From contig NZ_JAHKRN010000006.1 in assembly GCF_019396385.1 (NCBI RefSeq), positions 62,001 to 126,000 of the forward strand: a stretch of DNA of 64,000 nt, in the 5' to 3' direction. Of the stretch, positions 36,056 to 44,818 are shown one piece after another. Under the pieces are notes generated by a model. That model did no database searches. It was not told where the DNA came from and saw only the letters and a list, made by a program, of their open reading frames with translations. The position numbers and the translations under genes were made by a program. Within the stretch, counting starts at the first letter, position 1. Each line of letters opens with the position of its first letter. Origin of the DNA: Nonomuraea harbinensis (GTDB lineage Bacteria > Actinomycetota > Actinomycetes > Streptosporangiales > Streptosporangiaceae).

Positions 36056-36286
36056 GTGGCCGCTCGCCTCGTGATCACTATCTCAGCATCCGACGTCGGA
36101 GCGCGCGTCACCACGCGCAGGCGGGTCCCGGAAGGGTTCAGAGACGCCGTCGGCACGCTCGAATCGTGGGAGGGCGGAGTGCTGCGCGTCCGCAAGCGCG
36201 ACGGCACTCTCGTCGAGATCCCGGAGGAGACGCTGGTCGCGGGCAGGGTGGTTCCGGCCGCGCCTCCTCGACCTGGACGGAAGTAA
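36056..36286 (+). CDS. Stand-alone SH3-like domain protein related to N-termini of GNAT acetyltransferases
   Basis: A 76-residue basic protein. The pattern [42 protein letters not shown] and [12 protein letters not shown] matches what I recall as the N-terminal beta-barrel domain of actinobacterial acetyltransferases found next to fdxA. Here the chain ends after this domain, and no acetyltransferase sequence follows. GTG start with GGAGGG about 12 nt upstream. Possibly a truncated gene or a family of its own. Confidence 0.6.
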   Translation: MAARLVITISASDVGARVTTRRRVPEGFRDAVGTLESWEGGVLRVRKRDGTLVEIPEETLVAGRVVPAAPPRPGRK

Positions 36287-36303
36287 CGGTAAGTATTCAT
36301 TGT

Positions 36304-37365
36304 GTGACCGTACGTACCTGCGCCGCCGTAGCCGCCATCCTCGCCAGCGCCGGATGCGGCGCGTCGCCGTCCGCTGAGCAGCCCGGCTCCGGGCCACCCG
36401 TCAACGTCCATGCCGCCTCGCTCAAAGAGGGCTTCGGCACCATGGAACGGCTGGTCCAGGCGGCCCAGAAGGAGGGCACGCTCACCGTCGTCGGGCTCCC
36501 CCGCGACTGGGCGAACTACGGCGAGATCATCGACGCCTTCGCCGAGGAGTACGGCATCGAGGTCAAGCAGCTCGAACCGGGGGCCAGCAGCCGCCGGGCG
36601 CTCGACACCGCCGCCAAGCTCAAGCCCGACGTGTTCGACCTCACCCTTGAGGAGGCGGTGGGCGCCGGCGGGCGGTTCGCGCCGTACAAGGTGCAGGGCT
36701 GGCTCGACGTGCCCGACCACGTCAAGGATCCGGCCGGCGCCTGGTACGCCGCCTACGGCGGCTACATGTCCATCGGGTACGACCCCCGCGCGGTGCCCGC
36801 CCCCGCCTCCTTCGCCGATCTGGCCAAGCCCGGATACAAGGTGGCGCTCGACGGCGACCCGCTGCGCTCCCAGGCGGCGTTCTCCGGCGTGATGGCCGCC
36901 TCCCTGCGGGCCGGCTCGCCGCAGCCGCAGCAGGGGGTGGCGCTGTTCGCCAGGCTCAAGCAGGCCGGGCAGCTCACCAGTCCGGCCTCCGCCAACACCG
37001 TCGTGACCTGGGACCACGTCAACGCCGCCCGCGAGGCCCGCGACTCGGCCGCCTGGAAGGTGGTGATCCCGAGGGACGCGCCGCTCGGCGCCTTCCACGT
37101 GCAGGCGATCGACAAGGCCGCGCCGCACCCCGCCGCCGCCCGGCTGTGGCAGGAGTTCCTCTTCTCCGACCAGGGCCAGAACCTGTTCCAGAAGGGGTGG
37201 ACGCGACCGGCGCGGGGCGAGGCGATGCTCATGCGCGGCACGCTCGACACCGAGCAGGCGAGCAAGCTGCCGAAGGCTCCCGGGCCGCCCGTGCTGCTGA
37301 CGATCCCGCAGACCGACGCCGGGAAGACCTACGTGAAGAAACAGTGGGCAAAAAGCACGGGGTGA
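36304..37365 (+). CDS. ABC-type substrate-binding lipoprotein without transport partners
   Basis: A 353-residue extracellular solute-binding protein of the iron/polyamine group (SBP_bac type). The N-terminus is a lipoprotein signal with lipobox ASAGC (Cys18), followed by the binding domain (GTLTVVGLPRDWANYGEII, IGYDPRAVP, KVALDGDPL). No permease or ATPase gene is nearby, so it must share another transporter or bind without transport. GTG 36304 has no Shine-Dalgarno; the AT-rich TAAGTATTCAT directly upstream may be a promoter with a leaderless start. Confidence 0.85.
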   Translation: MTVRTCAAVAAILASAGCGASPSAEQPGSGPPVNVHAASLKEGFGTMERLVQAAQKEGTLTVVGLPRDWANYGEIIDAFAEEYGIEVKQLEPGASSRRALDTAAKLKPDVFDLTLEEAVGAGGRFAPYKVQGWLDVPDHVKDPAGAWYAAYGGYMSIGYDPRAVPAPASFADLAKPGYKVALDGDPLRSQAAFSGVMAASLRAGSPQPQQGVALFARLKQAGQLTSPASANTVVTWDHVNAAREARDSAAWKVVIPRDAPLGAFHVQAIDKAAPHPAAARLWQEFLFSDQGQNLFQKGWTRPARGEAMLMRGTLDTEQASKLPKAPGPPVLLTIPQTDAGKTYVKKQWAKSTG

Positions 37366-37383
37366 TACCGGTGTGATCAGGTA

Positions 37384-37396
37384 TGTCGCTGCGACA
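37384..37396. promoter_or_regulatory. Perfect palindrome, possible operator
   Basis: TGTCGC-T-GCGACA (6+1+6) lies upstream of TAAAGT (37406-37411), a possible -10 box 16-17 nt away; the palindrome would cover the -35 of the methyltransferase promoter. Confidence 0.4.
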
Positions 37397-37466
37397 AACT
37401 GGCTCTAAAGTGAACCGACACTACGGCCACGGGGGCCCGATGTCTCACGATTGAGAGCTGATCGTC

Positions 37467-38243
37467 TTGCGATATGACACACCGGGCCTGGAGCGGTGGA
37501 ACAGTCGCGCCTACGACAGCAGCTTCGGCTACGTCTCCACCCAGGGCGCGCCGCTGGTGGACCTGCTCGACCCGCAGCCGGGTGAGCGCGTCCTTGACCT
37601 CGGCTGCGGCACCGGCGTGCTGACCGCCCAGATCGCCTTCCGCGGCGCCGAGGTGCTGGGGATCGACGGGTCCTCCGCCATGATCGAGAAGGCGCTCGCG
37701 CAGTATCCGGGCATGAACTTCATCGTCGGCGACGCGCACGACTTCACCGTGGCCCGCCCGTACGACGCCGTCTTCTCCAACGCCGCGCTGCACTGGATGA
37801 GCCGCGACCCCGACGCCGTGATCGCCAGCGTGCGGGAGGCGCTGCTGCCCGGGGGGCGGTTCGTCGCCGAGATGGGCGGGGCCGGCAACTGCGCCGAGCT
37901 GACCACGGCGATGCTGACCGCCTGGCGCGAGCACGGGCTGCGCGAGCCCGAGCTGCCGTGGTACTTCCCCTCCCCCGCCGAGTACGCCCGGCGGCTGGAG
38001 TCCGAGGGTTTCGTCGTGCGGCTGCTGGAGTACTTCGACCGGCCGACGCCGCTGGAGGAGTGCCCTGGAGGGGCCGCCGACTGGGTGAGGATGTTCGCGT
38101 CCTCGGCGCTCGACGGGCTGGCTCCCGGCCTCGTCGATCCCCTGCTCCGGCGGGTGAACGAGCTCGCGGCGCCCGCGCTGCGCCGGGAGTCCGGCTGGAT
38201 GGCCGACTACGTGCGCCTACGGTTTGCCGCCGTTCGGCGCTGA
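37467..38243 (+). CDS. Class I SAM-dependent methyltransferase
   Basis: A 258-residue methyltransferase similar in layout to trans-aconitate 2-methyltransferases. SAM motif I is VLDLGCGTGVLTAQI, motif II contains VLGIDGSSAMI, then VFSNAALHWMSRDPDAV and GGRFVAEMGG. The start is TTG 37467 (MRYDTPGLERWNS). Substrate unknown. A palindrome 71 nt upstream may be an operator. Confidence 0.87.
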   Translation: MRYDTPGLERWNSRAYDSSFGYVSTQGAPLVDLLDPQPGERVLDLGCGTGVLTAQIAFRGAEVLGIDGSSAMIEKALAQYPGMNFIVGDAHDFTVARPYDAVFSNAALHWMSRDPDAVIASVREALLPGGRFVAEMGGAGNCAELTTAMLTAWREHGLREPELPWYFPSPAEYARRLESEGFVVRLLEYFDRPTPLEECPGGAADWVRMFASSALDGLAPGLVDPLLRRVNELAAPALRRESGWMADYVRLRFAAVRR

Positions 38244-38379
38244 TGCGTAGTGCAGGATGCGTAGGGCTGTTTTGCCGGACTATGGTCTCTTCAGTGGGTG
38301 GCGCGATGATGGCACCGCGACACGGCGTCGCATGGCCCGCGACGGCACGGCGGCGTGAGGGGCTGGTGAACGGAACGGG

Positions 38380-41088
38380 ATGAATTTCTGCCTGAGCGAC
38401 CTCGTACCACCGTTGAGGTGGAGCGACACGTCCACGATCACGCTGCTCACCGGGCAGCCGGGGCTGCCGGACGCCTGGTGGCGCAGCCTGCCCATGCCGC
38501 GGGTGCTCGCGGCCATCGGGCCCGAGTCGCTGGGTGAGCTGCTCACCGAGATCGCCATCGAGCACTGGCCCGCGGCCGCCGTGGGCGACGTGCTGCCGGC
38601 GCTGCACATGCTCGACCCGGACGAGGCCGACGAGCCGCACGTGGCGATCGCGCTCGACCGGGCCGGATCGTGGCCCGGGCTGCTGGCGCTCACCAGCCGG
38701 GAGCTGAGGGACCAGCCCTTCGTCCAGGCCCGGCCGGTTTTGACGGCGCTGTTCTCCGCCGCCCTGGTGCGTCTGTCGCCGTCGTCCGGCGCCGCCCCGG
38801 GCGAGGGGACCGCCCGGCCGCTCGTGCGCGAGTCCGCCGGGGAACCCGCGTCCCTCCTCGCCGAACAGCCGGTGGACGGACCCGCGCCCCTCCCGCACAG
38901 CGCCACCCCCAGGGAACTCACCCCCGTCGACGGCGCGGCCGAAAACGACCTCCAGGGCGACCCCGCGCAGAAGGACCGAACGCCTCACGGGGACCTCGTC
39001 CTTGACCAGGACCGAGCGCCTCGCGGGGACCTCGCCCCCGAGCAGGATCGAGCGCCTCACGCGGACCTCAGCCGCGACGAGGACCGGACGCCTCGCGGGG
39101 ACCGCATCCCAGAAGAGGACTCCGGCAAGGACCGCGCTTCCGAGGAGGACCGGGCGCCTCGCGCGGGGCTCAGCCCCGACGAGGACCGCGCCTCCGGCGA
39201 AGAGCACGACCGCGCGGCCCGTACGGACGGCGACACCGCCGATGACGAGCGACCCGAGGCGGAGGTCCCCGCGTCCCACAGGGAGCTCGCCTCCGTAGAC
39301 GGCGACACCGCCGACGAAGAGCATCCCGAGGCGGCACAGGTCCCCGCGTCCCACAAGGAGCTCGCCTCCGTAGACGGCGACGCCCCCGACGGGACGGAAA
39401 CCCCCGAAGAGGACCTCCAGGGCGACCCCGCACAGGAGCCCCGAGCGCCTGGCGAGGGCCGCGCCCTCGACGAGGACGGGGCTCCTCGTCCGGGCCTCGC
39501 CTCCGACAAGGACCGGGCGCCTGGCGCGGACCTCGCGCCCGACGAGGGCCGAGCGCCTAACGCGAACCTCAGCCCCGACGAAGAGCAGGCGGCTCGCACG
39601 GACCTCGGTTCCGACCCGGAGCAGGCGGCTCGCGTGGACCTCGGCTCCGACGAAGGGCACGACTCCGTCGAGGGGCGCGTCTCCGATGAGCGCGGCTCCC
39701 GTGAAGAGGGTGTGGCGGGGCACGAGCTTGCTCCTGTGGGCGCCGATCTTCAGGACGGTGACACCGCCGACGACGAGCGGCCCGAGGCTGCCGAGGAAGG
39801 TGGCGACTCCGGTGGGGCGGAGACGCCGGAAGGCCGCCGGGAGGATGGGGCTGAGGAGGGCGTCGCGCCGGGGTTCTTCGCTGTGCAGGGCTCGGATGGG
39901 CGGCAGGAGGAGGCCGGTGGGGAGCCGGTGGAGGCCGCCCCTGGGGCTCCGGAGGAAGACTCGGATCTGCCGCAGCTCATAGAGGCCGCGTTCGCCCATC
40001 TCGACGACAAGAGCTGGGCGGTCGCCCAGAACCGGGTGTTCACCGACCAGCCGTCGGCCGTGGACCAGCTCGCCAAGCTGTTCGCCGTGGCCCCCGCCGA
40101 GATCACCGCCACCGAGGACCGGCTGCGCGCCATGCTCGACGAGTGGCTGGCCAGCGACGAGGCCGCCCCGTACCGGGCGCACCTGGAGGAGCTGCGGGAG
40201 AAGATCGGCCCGTCCGCTCCCAAGGAGCGCCTGATCAAGGCCGCCGACTGGCACAGCAAGGAGATCAAGGCGCTGGAGGTGCCCGCCTGGCAGTTCGTGC
40301 TCGCCACGCTGCCTGACCGGCCGCTGCCGCAGCGCTCGCCGGCGTCGCCGTCGGCGTTCAGCGCGCCGTACGGCAAGCTGCCCGAGCCGCCGCCCCCCGC
40401 CTTCGCCCCCAAACCGGCCCCGAAACCAGTACCGAAGCCGGTCCAGAAGCCGGCCCCGACGGGGCTGCCGCCGGGGTTCATGCCGCCCGATCCGGTGCCG
40501 TCGCAGTTCCAGGCGTTCGCCCCGGCGGTGCCGGTGCAGAGCGAGGAGAACGGCGCGGCCGGCAAGCCGTACCAGCCGCTGAAGGACGTCTCGCAGACCA
40601 GGCGCTGCTTCCGCCAGCCCGACGGCCGGTGGTGGCTGCGCGTGGACGTGACGGCCGAGCAGCTGAGCGGCGGCGAGTGCCCGTTGCCGACCGGGTTCGC
40701 CGCCTACCTGGGGCTCTCGCCGGGCGAGAGCAAGGCGGCCAGGAGCGCCGCGGGCGAGCTGACCATGACGTGGCACGGCCGGCCGGTGCTGGAGTCGATC
40801 GACAGGCTGCTGGCGGACGTCGGCGCGAAGGAGGGCGGTCACCTGTTCCTCACGCTGTCGGACGAGGGCGTGCTCAGGGCCCGGCACCTGCCGGTCGCCG
40901 CGGCCGGCGCGGAGAAGATCACCAAGGCGCTCCGCCTGGTCGGCTACACGGCCCCGGGCGGCACCCGCGACCAGGCGGCGCGGGTGATCGCGACGAGGAT
41001 CGGCATGACGGGCCCGGTGAAGCTGCCGGACCTGCTCACCAGGCTCCGCGAGCGCGGGGACCGCGACCTTCTCCAACTCCTGGACTGA
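38380..41088 (+). CDS. Large protein with acidic repeats; paralog of the protein at 42961
   Basis: A 902-residue protein. Residues 1 to about 85 (MNFCLSDLVPPLRW..., DAWWRSLPMPR) and the last 170 residues (YQPLKDVSQTRRCF, PLPTGFAAYLGLSPG, HLFLTLSDEG, LLTRLRERGDRDLL) are homologous to those of the protein at 42961. About 190-430 is a highly acidic repeat region; about 530-620 resembles a degenerate sigma-region-4-like helix-turn-helix (LDDKSWAVAQNR, DQLAKLFAVAPAEI), followed by a Pro-rich linker. There is no membrane segment. The start ATG 38380 has AACGGG close by. Cotranscription with the helicase (4-nt gap) is likely. I cannot assign a function. Confidence 0.82.
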   Translation: MNFCLSDLVPPLRWSDTSTITLLTGQPGLPDAWWRSLPMPRVLAAIGPESLGELLTEIAIEHWPAAAVGDVLPALHMLDPDEADEPHVAIALDRAGSWPGLLALTSRELRDQPFVQARPVLTALFSAALVRLSPSSGAAPGEGTARPLVRESAGEPASLLAEQPVDGPAPLPHSATPRELTPVDGAAENDLQGDPAQKDRTPHGDLVLDQDRAPRGDLAPEQDRAPHADLSRDEDRTPRGDRIPEEDSGKDRASEEDRAPRAGLSPDEDRASGEEHDRAARTDGDTADDERPEAEVPASHRELASVDGDTADEEHPEAAQVPASHKELASVDGDAPDGTETPEEDLQGDPAQEPRAPGEGRALDEDGAPRPGLASDKDRAPGADLAPDEGRAPNANLSPDEEQAARTDLGSDPEQAARVDLGSDEGHDSVEGRVSDERGSREEGVAGHELAPVGADLQDGDTADDERPEAAEEGGDSGGAETPEGRREDGAEEGVAPGFFAVQGSDGRQEEAGGEPVEAAPGAPEEDSDLPQLIEAAFAHLDDKSWAVAQNRVFTDQPSAVDQLAKLFAVAPAEITATEDRLRAMLDEWLASDEAAPYRAHLEELREKIGPSAPKERLIKAADWHSKEIKALEVPAWQFVLATLPDRPLPQRSPASPSAFSAPYGKLPEPPPPAFAPKPAPKPVPKPVQKPAPTGLPPGFMPPDPVPSQFQAFAPAVPVQSEENGAAGKPYQPLKDVSQTRRCFRQPDGRWWLRVDVTAEQLSGGECPLPTGFAAYLGLSPGESKAARSAAGELTMTWHGRPVLESIDRLLADVGAKEGGHLFLTLSDEGVLRARHLPVAAAGAEKITKALRLVGYTAPGGTRDQAARVIATRIGMTGPVKLPDLLTRLRERGDRDLLQLLD
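38947..39672 (+). repeat. Acidic coding repeats
   Basis: The region encodes many irregular units of the form D[EQ]DRAP[RH][GA]DL plus a 25-residue direct duplication (two copies of VPASH[RK]ELASVD 75 nt apart). Very rich in Asp, Glu, Arg and Pro; probably disordered. Confidence 0.75.
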
Positions 41089-41092
41089 TGCG

Positions 41093-42913
41093 GTGCCGCG
41101 GCTCGCGATCGGCCCTGAGGTTCCCAGGGAACTCGGCGCACTGGCACAGCCGGTGCGCCGAGACGCCGTGGTCGCGCTGCGGCGGTTCCTGCTGAACGTG
41201 TCGGGCGCCCCGCATCCCGAGTCGGTCAGGGGCGCCAGGGACCCCCGGGTGGCGACTCTCCGGCTCGCCGGGGGGCACCGGGGGGTGGTGGTGCGCCGGC
41301 GGGACGTCTACTGGCTGCGCACCGTGCTGCCCGACCCCGAGGCCTGGTCGTACGCCGCGCGGCACCGGTACGGGATCAACCCGGTGCTCGGCGTGGTCGA
41401 GGAGTGGGACGCCGAGGCGCTGGAGCGGGTCGAGCCCGCGTTACGCCGGTCGGCGGGCGTCGCGAGGCTGTTCGACCCGATCTGCGACGGCGACCTGCTG
41501 GCCCTCGGCATCGACGTGCACGCGCTGCCGCTGGTCCGGCTCATCACCACCGAGGCGGACGTGGCCGCGCTCGAGCCGCTGCTGCCGCCCACCCAGTACG
41601 TTCCGCTGGCGGTGCTGGCCAGGGGCGGCACGCTGGCCGAGGCGTGGCGGGAGCTGGACGGCTGCCGCGCCTTCGACGAGGACCCCGAGGATCCGGTCGA
41701 CGCCGAGGACCTCCACCAGGCGCTGCTGCGCAGCCCTGACCGGGCCGCGTTCGCCGCCGACAAGACGGAGCTGGACCGGCTGCTGACGGCGCCCGAGTGG
41801 TGCGTGTTCCCGCATCCGCCGCAGCACCGGCTGTCCAGGGCCCGTTACGACCATCCGGTGCTGGTGGTGGGCGGGGCCGGCACCGGCAAGACGGTGCTCG
41901 CGCTGCGCCGCGCCGCTCACCTGGCCGCGCACGGCAGCGGGCCGGTGCTGCTGGTGACGTTCTCCCAGGGGCTCTGCGACGAGCTGACCGGCCGGCTGGA
42001 CCAGCTCGTCCAGGACGAGCCGATGCGCAAGCGCATCGAGGTGGACAACCCGGAGCGGCTGGCGATGCGCATCGTGGCCCAGGTGGAGGGCCGCCGCCCG
42101 GCGCTGGTCGGGCCTGGCGCGCGGACCATGGACGAGCTGATCGACGAGGCGCTCCGGCTGCTGTCGAGGACCACGGGAGATCTGCTCGACGACGTCGAAC
42201 CGGGGCGCAAACCGTACCGGCACATCGTGGTGGACGAGGCGCAGGACGTCAGCCCCGCGCAGTGGCGGCTGCTGCGGGCGGCGGCGCCGCGCGCGGCGGA
42301 CGACCTGTTCATCGTCGGCGACCCGCACCAGCGCGTCACCGACACGCGGGTCGCGCTCGGCGCCGTCGGCATCCCGGCCGTCCAGTACACGCTCAAGGTC
42401 TCGCACCGGCTGACGCAGGAGCTGCTGACGTTCGCGGTCCGGCTGCGCGGCGGCGGGCCCGCCGACGGGCTGGTCAAGGGCATGTCGGCGCTTTACGGGT
42501 TCCGGTCGGGGCGGTTCGGGCCGCGGCCGGTGGTCCGCGCGTACGAGAGCGAGGAGGCGGAGCTGGCCGGCCTGGAGCGCACCGTCGCCGACTGGCTCGA
42601 CGAGGGCGTGCCCGCCGACCGGATCGCGGTCGGGGCGCGCAACCAGGGGCTGGTACGGGCCGCCAAGCGGGTGTTGCGGGACGTTCCGGTACGGGTGTCG
42701 ACGTTCGCCAACCTCAAGGGGCTGGAGTTCGACAGGGTGGCGCTCATCGGCGTGGCCGAGGGGGTCGTGCCGGAGCGCCCTCCCGACGATCCGGGCGCCC
42801 GGGCCCGCGCGCTGCAACGGGAACGGAGCATGCTGTTCGTGGCGTGCACCCGGGCCCGGACGATGCTCTACATTTCGCATTCCGGAAGAGGTAGCCCTTT
42901 TCTGTCCTTCTGA
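41093..42913 (+). CDS. SF1 (UvrD/Rep-like) helicase with N-terminal RelE-like domain
   Basis: A 606-residue protein. Residues about 1-100 (LRLAGGHRGVVVRRRDVYWL, VLPDPEAWSYAARHRY) resemble the RelE/ParE-like N-terminal domain known in a subset of SF1 helicase-like proteins. The motor has Walker A VVGGAGTGKTVLAL (about residue 260), Walker B VVDEAQDVSP, GDPHQR, SHRLT and CTRARTMLYI, i.e. motifs I, II, III, IV and VI; motif V lies in NLKGLEFD. It probably unwinds DNA or RNA:DNA. GTG 41093 is 4 nt after the stop of the upstream paralog. Confidence 0.88.
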   Translation: MPRLAIGPEVPRELGALAQPVRRDAVVALRRFLLNVSGAPHPESVRGARDPRVATLRLAGGHRGVVVRRRDVYWLRTVLPDPEAWSYAARHRYGINPVLGVVEEWDAEALERVEPALRRSAGVARLFDPICDGDLLALGIDVHALPLVRLITTEADVAALEPLLPPTQYVPLAVLARGGTLAEAWRELDGCRAFDEDPEDPVDAEDLHQALLRSPDRAAFAADKTELDRLLTAPEWCVFPHPPQHRLSRARYDHPVLVVGGAGTGKTVLALRRAAHLAAHGSGPVLLVTFSQGLCDELTGRLDQLVQDEPMRKRIEVDNPERLAMRIVAQVEGRRPALVGPGARTMDELIDEALRLLSRTTGDLLDDVEPGRKPYRHIVVDEAQDVSPAQWRLLRAAAPRAADDLFIVGDPHQRVTDTRVALGAVGIPAVQYTLKVSHRLTQELLTFAVRLRGGGPADGLVKGMSALYGFRSGRFGPRPVVRAYESEEAELAGLERTVADWLDEGVPADRIAVGARNQGLVRAAKRVLRDVPVRVSTFANLKGLEFDRVALIGVAEGVVPERPPDDPGARARALQRERSMLFVACTRARTMLYISHSGRGSPFLSF

Positions 42914-42960
42914 TCACATAGTCTGAACTGCGGATATCTATCGTTGCCGGTTGGACCCCA

Positions 42961-44802
42961 ATGAACCTCAGTCTGAGCGACATCGCGCCACCACTGCGCT
43001 GGACCGCACCTGGCCAGATCGCACCGATCGCGGAGGAGCCACAGCTGCCCGAGGCATGGTGGCAGGCGATCCCGCTCGACCGGGCGTGCGCCATCGTGGG
43101 CACGCAGGTCGTGGCGGGCCGCCTCGCCGACCTCGCCGTGGCCTTCTGGGGGCATCTGGTGCTGGGCGACATCCTGCCGCTGCTGCGCTTCTCCGACCCC
43201 GCCGAGGCCGAGCGGACACCCGAGACGCTCGGCAAGGACGTGGTGCAGAAGCTGTTCGGCGGCGTGCTCGACCGGCTGCTCGAACCCGCGGCCGCGGTCG
43301 CCGCGCCCGTCCAGCAGGACAAGCCGCTGCCTGAGCTGGTCGACGCCCTGTTCGCGGCGCTCGACGAGCGGCAGCGGGCCATCGCCCGCGACCGGCTGTA
43401 CGCGGCCGACCGGGCCACCCTGGACGAGCTGGCCCAGCGCTTCTCGGTGACCAGGGAGCGGATCAGGCAGATCGAGCGCGACCTGCGCGACCACGTGGAG
43501 CTGTGGCTCGCGGGGCCGGAGGCGGCGGCGCTGGTCGCGCACGTCACCTGGCTGCGCGGCCGGCTCGGCTCGGCCGCGCCCGCCGACGACCTGACGGCGG
43601 CCGTGCCGTGGCACCGCGCCGAGCTGCGCACGCTGGGCATCCCGGCCTGGCGGTTCGTGCGCACGCTGCTGACGGGCTACGAGCAGACCGACGGCTGGCT
43701 GATCGCGGGCGGCGCCGACGACCTGCGCGAGAAGACCCGCCAGCTGTTCGCCGACGGGCCGCACCCGCTCGCCGAGGCGGTGACCATGGTGACCCAGCTC
43801 GGCGTCCGCGAGGACGTGGCCGAGCGGTGGATACTCGCCGTGCCGCAGCTGCGGGTGCTCGACGGGCACGTGGTGCCGTGGCCGCGCAGCATCAACGACA
43901 AGGCGGAGGCGGTGCTGGCCGTCTCCGGGAAGCCGATGTCCCCGGAGGAGATCCAGGAACGCATCGGCGAGGACTACAGCCTCGTCGGCATCCGCAACCA
44001 GCTCACCGCCGACGACCGGTTCCTGCGGCTCGACAGGAACAAGTACGGCCTGACCCGCTGGGGCGGCGACCAGTACCTGGGCATCCGGGAGATGATCGTC
44101 AGGGAGATCGAGCGGGCCGGCGGCGAGGCCCCGGTCAGCACGATCGTGGCCAACCTGACCTCCCGCTACGACGTCAGCGAGAGCTCGGTGCGCGCCTACT
44201 CGGGCGGTCCCGGGTTCGAGCGCAGCCAGCGCGGCTGGATCCGGGTGGCGGGCACCTCGCCCTCCGGGGAGGCGGGCGCGTACCAGCCGCGCAAGGACGT
44301 CTCGGAGACCCGGCGCAGCTTCCGCAGCCGCGACGGGCGCTGGTGGCACCGGGTGGACGTGAACGCCGAGCACCTGCGCGGCTCCGGCTCGCCGCTGCCG
44401 ACCGGGTTCGCCGCGCACCTGGGCATGGCGCCGGGCGGGTCGCTCACCGCCTCGACGCCCTCGGGTGACGTGGTCATCAGCTGGCACAACCAGCCGACGA
44501 TGGGCTCGATACGCAACGTACTCGCCGACTTCAAGGCGAGCGAGGGCGACCACGTGTTCCTCACCGTCTCCGACGGCGGCGAGCTGCTCACCCGCTACCT
44601 GCCGGCCGCCCCTCCCGGGATGCCCGCGCTCAACCGGGCCCTCTACCTCATCGGCTACACCGCGCCGGTGAACTCCGAGCTGGAGGGGCTGCGGCTGATC
44701 GGCGCGCGGGTGGGGCTGCCCGAGACCGCCACCCGCGAGGAGGTCCTCGCCCGGCTGCGCGAGCGGGGTGACCGCGACATCCTCGGCTTCCTGGGGAGAT
44801 GA
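42961..44802 (+). CDS. Sigma-region-4-like HTH and winged-helix protein, paralog of the protein at 38380
   Basis: A 613-residue cytoplasmic, probable DNA-binding protein. Residues 1-90 (MNLSLSDIAPPLRW...) match the upstream paralog. About 150-180 is a helix-turn-helix, LDELAQRFSVTRERIRQIER, strongly reminiscent of sigma-70 region 4. About 310-370 (VLAVSGKPMSPEEIQERIGE) resembles a HARE-HTH winged helix, followed by a second winged-helix-like unit (about 375-435). The last 170 residues are the shared C-terminal domain (PLPTGFAAHLGMAPG, VFLTVSDGG, RLRERGDRDILGF). ATG 42961 is 47 nt after the helicase stop. Function unknown; chromatin- or transcription-linked action with the helicase is inference. 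Confidence 0.85.
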   Translation: MNLSLSDIAPPLRWTAPGQIAPIAEEPQLPEAWWQAIPLDRACAIVGTQVVAGRLADLAVAFWGHLVLGDILPLLRFSDPAEAERTPETLGKDVVQKLFGGVLDRLLEPAAAVAAPVQQDKPLPELVDALFAALDERQRAIARDRLYAADRATLDELAQRFSVTRERIRQIERDLRDHVELWLAGPEAAALVAHVTWLRGRLGSAAPADDLTAAVPWHRAELRTLGIPAWRFVRTLLTGYEQTDGWLIAGGADDLREKTRQLFADGPHPLAEAVTMVTQLGVREDVAERWILAVPQLRVLDGHVVPWPRSINDKAEAVLAVSGKPMSPEEIQERIGEDYSLVGIRNQLTADDRFLRLDRNKYGLTRWGGDQYLGIREMIVREIERAGGEAPVSTIVANLTSRYDVSESSVRAYSGGPGFERSQRGWIRVAGTSPSGEAGAYQPRKDVSETRRSFRSRDGRWWHRVDVNAEHLRGSGSPLPTGFAAHLGMAPGGSLTASTPSGDVVISWHNQPTMGSIRNVLADFKASEGDHVFLTVSDGGELLTRYLPAAPPGMPALNRALYLIGYTAPVNSELEGLRLIGARVGLPETATREEVLARLRERGDRDILGFLGR

Positions 44803-44806
44803 CGGC

Positions 44807-44812
44807 TAGGGT
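44807..44812 (+). promoter_or_regulatory. Putative -10 box for the CysRS-like gene
   Basis: TAGGGT lies 6 nt before ATG 44819 and may start an independent leaderless transcript, although the gene is only 16 nt downstream of the HTH gene. Confidence 0.3.
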
Positions 44813-44818
44813 CGAGGC

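Noticed and set aside
37744..41076. An 1110-codon minus-strand frame opposite the large acidic-repeat protein
   Set aside because: Composition mirrors the codon pattern of the plus-strand gene, with no recognisable domain; the plus-strand protein has a homolog in the window (42961).
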